Translations under genes and position numbers: made by a program
Origin: Amycolatopsis mediterranei
GTDB lineage: Bacteria > Actinomycetota > Actinomycetes > Mycobacteriales > Pseudonocardiaceae
Reading direction: 5' to 3'
Assembly: GCF_026017845.1 (NCBI RefSeq)
Contig: NZ_CP100416.1
Coordinates: forward strand, 3,708,548 to 3,772,547
DNA length: 64,000 nucleotides
Shown here: piece by piece, positions 58,144 through 64,000 of the stretch
Layout: each line of letters starts with the position of its first letter
Position numbering within the stretch: position 1 is the first letter of the stretch
The notes under the pieces: model-generated
What the model saw: only the letters and a program-made list of their open reading frames with translations
What the model was told of the DNA's origin: nothing
Database searches by the model: none

Positions 58144-60507
58144 TCAGCCGAGAGTCCACTTTTGGTTGTTCGCACCGGTGCAGGTGGCCAGCTGGATCGC
58201 GGTGCCGTTCGCGGTCCCGGACCCGGTGACGTCGAGGCACAGCCCGGACTGGACGCCGGTGATGGTGCCGTTCGCGGTGACCTGCCACCGCTGGTTGCCC
58301 TGGCCGTTGCAGTTCCAGATCACGACCTTGGTGCCCGGGGTGGTGCCCTGACCGGAAGCGTCGAGGCACCGGGTGCTGTCGCCGCTGTAGACGGTCAGCT
58401 CACCCGAGCCGCTGCGGGCCCAGGCCTGGTTGGTGCCGCCGTTGCAGTCCCAGATCTGCACCACGGCGCCGGGGGTGGTGGAGACGCCGCTGACGTCGAG
58501 GCACTTGTTCGCCCCCACCGCGTGCACCGGGCCCGCGACCGTGCCGGTCGCGCCGCCGGTTCCCGCGGCGGCGATGACCTGCTGGGCGCCCGACGGCCAG
58601 TTGGTGCCGCTGACCTGGACGTTCCCGCTCAGGACGTTGTTGTGCGGCGGGCCGGTGGCCACCTGGGTCGCGCCGCCGTTGTACCAGTTGCCGCTGAAGG
58701 TGTTGTCGTTGGTGTTGTTGGACCCGTTGGCGTTGGTGAAGGCCCAGACCCCGGAATCCTGGATCACGTTGGCCGACAGCGTCACGTAGCGGGAACCCTC
58801 GTCCAGGTACAGCCCGACCGTGCGGTTGTTGTCGAAGATGTGGTTGTGGTCGAAGGAGCTGCCCGGGTTGGCGGAGAGGTTGTAGATGCTGCCGCCGTCG
58901 TGCATCAGCTTCTTCGTGCCGTGCACCCGGTTGTAGCTGATGACGGTGTCCCGCAGCGTGGTCGGCGTCGAGTAGACGGGCTGGTAGTCGTACAGGCCGC
59001 GGTTGCGGTAGTCCTGGCTGCCGCCCTGGTCGTTGGCACCCCAGCCCCAGCCGACGTCGATGCCGTCGTAGGTCAGGTTCGAGACGTCGTTGTGGGTGAT
59101 CACGGTGTGCGTCGCGTAGGTCGAGAGGATGCCGGCCATCTCCCGGTAGTCCAGCGCGACCCGGCTCACCGTGTTGTACGAGATGGTGACGTCCCGAATC
59201 GTCATCGCGGAGTTCGACGGGTGGTGGGCGTCGGCGCGCACGCCGCCGACGATGATGCCGCCGCCGGAGTTCTCGCTGAAGGTGTTGTGGTCCACGGTGA
59301 TCGACGACGCGCCCAGGCCGACGCCGGTGGCGTGGGCGTTCGCGTCGTTGCCGATGCCGAGGGCCACCTGCCCGAGCTGGGTGAAGGTGTTGCCGCTGAA
59401 GGTGATTCCGGTGGCCGCCGAGACCTGGACGGCGGCCGGGGCCTGGGCCCAGGTGCTGCGGGCGCCCTCGAACTGCTTGCAGCCGGACTGGCAGGAGGTC
59501 AGGAAGTCACCCGGCATCGGGACCGCGGCCGGGAGGAACGTGCCCGTCTGCTGGTTCGCGTACCCGACCGACGTGCTGGGCGTCAGCCAGGTGGTGTGCT
59601 CGAAGTTCAGGCCCTTGAAGGCCAGGCCGCGCACCGGGTTGTCGAGGGTGCCGCCGATCTGCAGCAGCGACTGCAGCCGCGGGAGCTCGACGTCGTGGCT
59701 GCCGGGGACCCAGCCGCCGGGTGCCTTGTAGTAGAGCTTCCCGGCCTGCGGATCGAGGTACCACTGGCCGGTGTTCTTCAGGAACGAGTAGGAGTTCTCG
59801 AGGAACAGCTGGCCGCCGCCGAACGGCTTGGCCAGGGTGTCGTAGCCCCAGTTGTTGTTGTTCCACGCGGGTTGCTGCATGACGATCGAAGTCCCGCTGA
59901 TGTGGTCCACGGGCGAGTACCGGTCGGTGAAGGAGTTCTGGCTCTCCACCTCGATCCGGTTCTGCTGCGGCAGCGTGGCCAGGTAGTTCAGCGCGGAGTT
60001 GGTGATGGTCATCCCGGACGTCGTGAACTGCACGTCGTTGCGGGAGATCGTGATCCCGGCGCGCGGGGCGAGCGCGCCGTCGACGAACAGCTGCCGGGAG
60101 TCGGCGCCCTGCGGCACCGAGGCCACCCAGATGTTCTGGCCCGCGTCCTGCACCGACCAGCCGCCGACCTGGCTGCCGCCGGAGAGGACCGGCGTCTGGC
60201 CGGAGGCAGCCTGCCAGGTGACGGTGTGGCCGTTCTGCGCGGAGTCGGCGCTGGTGAAGCGCAGCGGGGCGGAGAGCCGGTAGGTGCCGCCGGCCAGCTG
60301 CACGACGACGTCGTTGCCGGCCGACTGGGCGCGGGCCAGCTCCTGGGCCTTCGCCGGGGTGGCGACCGGCTGGTCGGGGGTCCCGGGGTTGGCGTCGTTG
60401 CCGTTCGGCGCGACGGCGATGGTGACCGTCGCGGCGTGGGCGGACGGGGTGGCGATGGCGGTCACCACGAGAGCGGTGGCGAGCGCGGCGGCGGTGCGCG
60501 ACGGCAT
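58144..60507 (-). CDS. Parallel beta-helix glycosidase (GH141-like) with ricin-type module
   Basis: A 787-residue secreted protein. It has a signal (to about 25), a right-handed beta-helix (about 28-650) whose N-terminus IAVAPNGNDANPGTPDQPVA and later ANVIQDSGVWAF and YDGIDVGWGWG segments match GH141-like enzymes (alpha-L-fucosidases or xylanases), and a ricin-B module (about 665-787). Which bond it cuts is unclear; the locus suggests xylan or pectic side chains. It is the first gene of the four-gene unit, with a CGAAACTTTCG box 181 bp upstream. The start is at the signal peptide Met, with GAGAGG upstream. Confidence 0.88.
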   Translation of the reverse strand: MPSRTAAALATALVVTAIATPSAHAATVTIAVAPNGNDANPGTPDQPVATPAKAQELARAQSAGNDVVVQLAGGTYRLSAPLRFTSADSAQNGHTVTWQAASGQTPVLSGGSQVGGWSVQDAGQNIWVASVPQGADSRQLFVDGALAPRAGITISRNDVQFTTSGMTITNSALNYLATLPQQNRIEVESQNSFTDRYSPVDHISGTSIVMQQPAWNNNNWGYDTLAKPFGGGQLFLENSYSFLKNTGQWYLDPQAGKLYYKAPGGWVPGSHDVELPRLQSLLQIGGTLDNPVRGLAFKGLNFEHTTWLTPSTSVGYANQQTGTFLPAAVPMPGDFLTSCQSGCKQFEGARSTWAQAPAAVQVSAATGITFSGNTFTQLGQVALGIGNDANAHATGVGLGASSITVDHNTFSENSGGGIIVGGVRADAHHPSNSAMTIRDVTISYNTVSRVALDYREMAGILSTYATHTVITHNDVSNLTYDGIDVGWGWGANDQGGSQDYRNRGLYDYQPVYSTPTTLRDTVISYNRVHGTKKLMHDGGSIYNLSANPGSSFDHNHIFDNNRTVGLYLDEGSRYVTLSANVIQDSGVWAFTNANGSNNTNDNTFSGNWYNGGATQVATGPPHNNVLSGNVQVSGTNWPSGAQQVIAAAGTGGATGTVAGPVHAVGANKCLDVSGVSTTPGAVVQIWDCNGGTNQAWARSGSGELTVYSGDSTRCLDASGQGTTPGTKVVIWNCNGQGNQRWQVTANGTITGVQSGLCLDVTGSGTANGTAIQLATCTGANNQKWTLG

Positions 60508-60686
60508 GGGCGGGGACCTCTCCGGAAACGAGGCGGCGGTCGGGGGCGCCCAACCGTCCACTGTGTACTGATCACCGGCACCCGGCGGCCGGCCGTCCGC
60601 GGCGCCTGGCCGGACCGGCCTCCGCCCGGTGGCGGACCGGGCAGGATGTGTACGACACATTCAACGCCGTGAGGCTCGGACCGCGA

Positions 60687-60699
60687 TCGAAACTTTCGA
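60687..60699. promoter_or_regulatory. CGAAACTTTCG palindrome (hemicellulase box), copy 2
   Basis: TCGAAACTTTCGA, a perfect 13-bp palindrome containing the same 11-mer as at 52581. It lies in the 401-bp divergent gap between the beta-helix glycosidase and GntR genes. No gene is visible in that gap; the rest holds promoters. Confidence 0.65.
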
Positions 60700-60845
60700 C
60701 GTGACTCGAGGAGTTTTCCGTTGGTGTGCCGGTGATCCATGAGAACAGCGCACCTGCCCGGCGTCAAGCGAGGGGCGGTCCATTGCTCCGTATCGCCCGT
60801 GCACCCGGCGTCGGGGATGTAACTTTCAATCCGCTCTGACAAAGA

Positions 60846-60876
60846 TTGACCGGGTGGTGGGTTGGCGAGGTAAGGT
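60846..60876 (+). promoter_or_regulatory. Candidate promoter of the GntR regulator gene
   Basis: TTGACC (60846-60851) and TAAGGT (60871-60876) are spaced 19 bases apart, about 30 bp before the GTG start. A palindrome follows between -10 and start. Confidence 0.45.
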
Positions 60877-60891
60877 GCTGCCCAGAGTTAC

Positions 60892-60904
60892 TGAGTCATA
60901 CTCA
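60892..60904. promoter_or_regulatory. Palindrome at the GntR gene start
   Basis: TGAGTCATACTCA, 5-bp perfect arms around CAT, ends 4 bp before the GTG start and overlaps where the ribosome site would be. It is a likely autoregulatory operator of the FadR-type regulator. Confidence 0.5.
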
Positions 60905-60908
60905 TTGC

Positions 60909-61652
60909 GTGACCCGTGACGAGGAAGTAGCACCGCCTGTCCCGTACCGCCCCGGCTACGAAGTCGTGGCGGAGCAGATCCTCCGGCTGATCGCCGAACT
61001 GGAACTGCGGCCCGGCGACCGGATGCCGACCGAGAACGAGCTGGCGGCGCGGATGGGAACCAGCCGGACCATGGTGCGGGAGGCCGTCAAGATCCTCTCG
61101 GCCATCGGCCGGGTGCGAGCGCACAAAGGACGTGGGCTGTATGTCTCCGACGACGAGGGCATGCTCGGCGGATCCCGGTGGGGCGGGTTCTTCCTGCCCG
61201 CCGATCTCGACCACGTCTACATGCTCTTCGAATTCCGCCGGATCCAGGAGACCGCGGCGAGCCGCCTGGCGGCGGCCAACGCCACTCCCGCCGAGCTGCG
61301 CGCGATCGAGGCCGCCGCCGAGACCTGCCGGCACGGCCACCTGACCGGGCAGTACTCGCTGTTCGACCGGGGCGATGACGACTTCCACGCCGGGATCGCC
61401 GCCGCGTCGCACAACCAGTTCCTCGTCGCGGCCGTGCGCGAGGCCCGCCGCCTGCAACGCCAGTCGAACATCATCGGGATGTCCGGCGCGATCGGCGGGC
61501 ACGCGGTGGGCGCGATCGAGGAGCACACCGCGATCTACCGGGCGATCCGGGACGGCGACCCGGACGCGGCGGCCCACGCCGCCGGCGTCCACCTCGACAA
61601 CACCCTGGAGGACTACCGCCGGGAGATCCAGCGCCGGCTCTTCGGCCGGTGA
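60909..61652 (+). CDS. GntR-family (FadR subfamily) transcription regulator
   Basis: The 247-residue regulator has an N-terminal winged helix (PGDRMPTENELAARMGTSRT, about 33-52, then MVREAVKILSAIGRV) and a C-terminal FCD ligand domain with the metal-site residues in FHAGIAAASHNQF and AIEEHTAIYRAI. FadR-type regulators often sense sugar acids or organic acids. It is divergent from the hemicellulase unit and directly before a CE1 esterase gene, so it probably controls one or both. No ribosome site is visible and the operator overlaps that position. Confidence 0.9.
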   Translation: MTRDEEVAPPVPYRPGYEVVAEQILRLIAELELRPGDRMPTENELAARMGTSRTMVREAVKILSAIGRVRAHKGRGLYVSDDEGMLGGSRWGGFFLPADLDHVYMLFEFRRIQETAASRLAAANATPAELRAIEAAAETCRHGHLTGQYSLFDRGDDDFHAGIAAASHNQFLVAAVREARRLQRQSNIIGMSGAIGGHAVGAIEEHTAIYRAIRDGDPDAAAHAAGVHLDNTLEDYRREIQRRLFGR

Positions 61653-61688
61653 CCGCAGCGCCGATCAATCCATTGTGGACAATTTTCG

Positions 61689-61715
61689 CTCCCGGGATCT
61701 TCCCCCGCCCGGGAG
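61689..61715 (+). terminator. Hairpin after the GntR gene
   Basis: CTCCCGGG (61689-61696) pairs perfectly with CCCGGGAG (61708-61715) across an 11-base loop, 37 bp after the GntR stop and 51 bp before the esterase start. It is either a terminator or a leader hairpin of the esterase mRNA. Confidence 0.45.
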
Positions 61716-61765
61716 GATGACGACGTCCGAAAACACTGACGTTTGACGACAGAGGGAGCCGTGTG

Positions 61766-63136
61766 ATGGTGAAGCAGAGATCCCTGTTCGCCTCCGCCGT
61801 GATCGGGGCGGTCCTCGCCCTGCTCGCCGGCGGAACCGCGCAAGCCGCCCCCGCCGGCGCGGATCGGCCGGCCGTCGCGGCCGCCGGCACCGCGGGCTGC
61901 GGGAAGGCACCGGGGCTGGCGAGCGGCAACCACACGATCTCGAGCGGCGGCCAGAACCGCAGCTACATCCTGCGTGTCCCGGCCAACTACGACAACAACC
62001 ACCCCTACCGGCTGTTCGTCGGCCTCCACTGGCGGGGCGGGACGATGAACGACGTCGACTCGGGCGGGACCGACGGCTACAACTGGTCCTACTACGGGCT
62101 CCGCCGGCTGGCCGACAGCTCGGGCAACAACACGATCTTCGTGGCGCCGCAGGGCAACGGCAACGGCTGGGCCAACCCCGGCGGTCAGGACGTCACCTTC
62201 ATCGACGACCTGCTGAAGCAGCTCGAAACCGGCCTGTGCGTCGACACTTCGCAGGTCTTCGCCGGCGGCTTCAGCTACGGCGCCGCGATGAGCTACGCCC
62301 TCGCCTGCGCCCGGCCCACGGTGTTCCGCGCGGTCGCCGTCTACTCCGGCGCGAACCTCAGCGGCTGCAGCGGCGGCACCCAGCCCGTCGCCTACATCGG
62401 CATGCACGGCATCAACGACAACGTGCTGCCCATCTCCTCCGGTCGCCAGCTGCGCGACCAGTTCGTGCGGAACAACGGCTGCACCCCGCAGAACCCGCCC
62501 GAGCCCGCCAGCGGCAGTCACACCCACATCGTCACCGCCTACTCCGGTTGCCGGGCGGGTTACCCGGTCGTCTGGGGCGCCTTCGACGGCGGGCACGACC
62601 CGGGCCCGCGGGACGGCTGCAGCTGCAGCGGCTGGCAGACCTGGACCTCCGGCGAGGTGTGGAAGTTCATCACGCAGTTCGACTCCACCACCCAGCCGCC
62701 GAACCCGCCGGTCCAGACCGGCGTGAACTACAAGCTGGTGGCCCAGCACAGCAACAAGCTCGTCGGGATCACCGGCGCCTCGACGGCGGCCGGCGCGCTC
62801 ATCGAGCAGGAGCCGGCCAACGGCGGGCTCGGCCAGCAGTTCGACTTCGTCGATTCCGGTGACGGCTACTACCGGGTCCGGGCGCGCAACAGCGGCTTGG
62901 TGCTCCAGGCCGCGAGCGCCGACAGCGGTGCCGACATCAGCCAGCAGGCCGACACCAACGCCACCGCGCAGCAGTGGCGGGTCGTCGACCAGGGCGGCGG
63001 CGCGGTGAGCCTGGTCAACCGGTTGAGCGGTCTCGCACTGGACGTCTGGGGGGTCTCGACCGCCGACGGCGCGCGGATCTCGCAGTGGACGTTCACCGGG
63101 AACCCCAACCAGCGGTTCCAGCTCCAGCGCGCCTGA
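61766..63136 (+). CDS. CE1-type secreted esterase (feruloyl/acetyl) with ricin-type module
   Basis: A 456-residue secreted enzyme. It has a signal (cleavage near AQAAPA), an alpha/beta hydrolase domain of the PHB depolymerase/CE1 group (about 45-320: GLHWRGGTMNDVD, nucleophile Ser in FAGGFSYGAAMS, catalytic His in FDGGHDPGP, many Cys) and a C-terminal ricin-B-like module (about 325-456, QQWRVVDQGG, NQRFQLQ). It probably removes feruloyl or acetyl esters from xylan. AGGGAG is 7 bases before the ATG; a GTG one codon earlier is also possible. Confidence 0.9.
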   Translation: MVKQRSLFASAVIGAVLALLAGGTAQAAPAGADRPAVAAAGTAGCGKAPGLASGNHTISSGGQNRSYILRVPANYDNNHPYRLFVGLHWRGGTMNDVDSGGTDGYNWSYYGLRRLADSSGNNTIFVAPQGNGNGWANPGGQDVTFIDDLLKQLETGLCVDTSQVFAGGFSYGAAMSYALACARPTVFRAVAVYSGANLSGCSGGTQPVAYIGMHGINDNVLPISSGRQLRDQFVRNNGCTPQNPPEPASGSHTHIVTAYSGCRAGYPVVWGAFDGGHDPGPRDGCSCSGWQTWTSGEVWKFITQFDSTTQPPNPPVQTGVNYKLVAQHSNKLVGITGASTAAGALIEQEPANGGLGQQFDFVDSGDGYYRVRARNSGLVLQAASADSGADISQQADTNATAQQWRVVDQGGGAVSLVNRLSGLALDVWGVSTADGARISQWTFTGNPNQRFQLQRA

Positions 63137-63140
63137 GCCC

Positions 63141-64000
63141 GTGTCCATCGTCGAACCGTCGGGGTTCCGGCCCACCCTGGCCGATGTCGCGCGGGCGGCC
63201 GGGGTGTCGATCGCCACGGCTTCCCGCGTGCTCAACGGCTTCCCCCGGGTGAGCCCGGAACGCCGCAAGCAGGTGGAATCCGCGATGCTCGCGCTGGGCT
63301 ACGCCCGGCAGCGGGCGGCGAAGGCGAGCAGTGCGCGGCACACCGGCTCGATCGCCCTGGTGGTCTGCGAGGAAGTGCCGCGGTTGTTCACCGACCCGTA
63401 CTTCCCGCGGATCGCCGCGGGGGTCGGCCGGGAGCTGGCCGCGGTGGGGGTGCAGCTCGTGCTGCTCACCGTGCCGGCCGCCGACGACTACCAGTCGCCG
63501 GTGGTGCGGTACCTCGACGGCGGGCACGTCGACGGCGCGCTCGTCGTCGGCATGCACGGCCGCCGCCCGCTCGACCTGGACTGGCTCGGCATCCCGGTGG
63601 TGTTCGGCGGGCGGCCGGTCCAGGCGGGGCGCACGGGCCGGCTGCCGTACGTCGACGCCGACAACCAGGGCGGCGCGCGGCTGGCGACCCAGCGGCTGCT
63701 CGACGGCGGCCGCCAGACCGTGGCGACCGTCGCCGGGCCGCAGGACATGACGGCGGGGGCGGACCGGCTGCTCGGGTACCGGCAGGCGATGACCCGGGCC
63801 GGCCGGTACGACGAGAGCCTCGTGGTGTGCGGCGACTTCGGGCAGGCCTCCGGCGAGTACGCGGCGGCCCGGCTGCTCAGCCGCCGTCCGGACGTCGACG
63901 GGATCTTCGCGGCCTCGGACATGATGGCGGTCGGGGCGTTGCGCGCGCTCCGCCGCGCGGGCCGGAAGGTGCCCGAGGACGTCGCCCTCGTCGGGTTCGA
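63141..64000 (+). CDS. LacI-family regulator (partial, runs off the window end)
   Basis: At least 286 residues, open to the last base. The N-terminus has the LacI helix-turn-helix TLADVARAAGVSIATASRVL (about 12-31) and hinge region, followed by a periplasmic-binding-like ligand domain (SIALVVCEEVPR, VDGALVVGMHG, VFGGRPVQAG, DGIFAASDMMAVGALRA). It starts with GTG 4 bp after the esterase stop and is likely co-transcribed with it. It may bind the locus operators, including the CelR/CebR-like box, but that is inference. Confidence 0.9.
   Translation, partial: MSIVEPSGFRPTLADVARAAGVSIATASRVLNGFPRVSPERRKQVESAMLALGYARQRAAKASSARHTGSIALVVCEEVPRLFTDPYFPRIAAGVGRELAAVGVQLVLLTVPAADDYQSPVVRYLDGGHVDGALVVGMHGRRPLDLDWLGIPVVFGGRPVQAGRTGRLPYVDADNQGGARLATQRLLDGGRQTVATVAGPQDMTAGADRLLGYRQAMTRAGRYDESLVVCGDFGQASGEYAAARLLSRRPDVDGIFAASDMMAVGALRALRRAGRKVPEDVALVGF

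Noticed and set aside
1..64000. tRNA, rRNA, insertion sequence, phage attachment site or biosynthetic mega-cluster
   Set aside because: I looked for characteristic tRNA ends, transposase motifs, integrase genes and modular PKS/NRPS genes beyond the Pls-like enzyme and saw none; a dedicated search tool would be more sensitive.

Overview
The window is high-GC actinomycete DNA, most likely from Amycolatopsis or a close relative in the Pseudonocardiaceae. The evidence is strong G/C preference at third codon positions, frequent GTG starts, many GTGA/ATGA translational overlaps, sugar ABC operons without their own ATPase, a two-gene 2-methylisoborneol (earthy odour) operon, partner-switching regulators and a large secreted plant-polysaccharide locus. 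The genus call is inference. No rRNA, tRNA, CRISPR array or insertion sequence was found.

Left third (1-24.6 kb). This is a mosaic of small units: 2-methylisoborneol synthase and its GPP methyltransferase (87-2070); a carbohydrate ABC importer operon (2364-5427); a DUF3152 protein, a polysaccharide deacetylase lipoprotein and other secreted proteins (5485-9526); a poorly explained region with a degenerate 42-nt repeat array and a WGxxGxxG-motif protein (9.5-11 kb); two rodlin/chaplin-like secreted paralogues; an AI-2E-family transporter; a small GH43-like protein; a two-domain LigD (ligase-polymerase); a TetR/hydrolase pair with duplicated operators; and stress-type small proteins.

Middle (24.7-42 kb). 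A seven-gene minus-strand catabolic operon (33448 to 24681) holds aldehyde and alcohol dehydrogenases, an acyl-CoA ligase, a crotonase, an acetoacetyl-CoA synthetase, a hydroxyacyl-CoA dehydrogenase and an amidohydrolase. The gene set resembles beta-oxidative side-chain degradation of hydroxycinnamyl compounds. It is followed by an Asp-box (sialidase-like) secreted protein, STAS and HATPase regulators, a TetR/epimerase pair sharing palindromic operators, and a four-gene operon with a divergent NRAMP transporter and two PRC-barrel proteins.

Right third (42-64 kb). A SET-domain protein gene sits 3 bp ahead of a 1,400-residue Pls/PosA-type nonribosomal peptide synthetase (relatives make epsilon-poly-lysine and similar homopolymers). 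Then comes a contiguous hemicellulose/xyloglucan degradation locus: two GH43 enzymes, a GH10 xylanase, two CE3-type esterases, a GH12 endoglucanase, a GH29 fucosidase, a GH54-type arabinofuranosidase, a parallel beta-helix glycosidase, a CE1-type esterase, and GntR and LacI regulators. Most carry CBM2, CBM6 or ricin-type (CBM13) modules. The two multi-gene minus-strand units each have an upstream CGAAACTTTCG palindrome, while the GH12 gene has a 13/14 match to the CelR/CebR box, suggesting separate xylan and cellulose signals.

The most unusual structure is a ~56-bp double-hairpin palindromic element present three times. One copy is intergenic. The other two lie in frame inside two different adenylating enzymes (acetoacetyl-CoA synthetase and the Pls-like NRPS), both just before the conserved ATP-binding P-loop.
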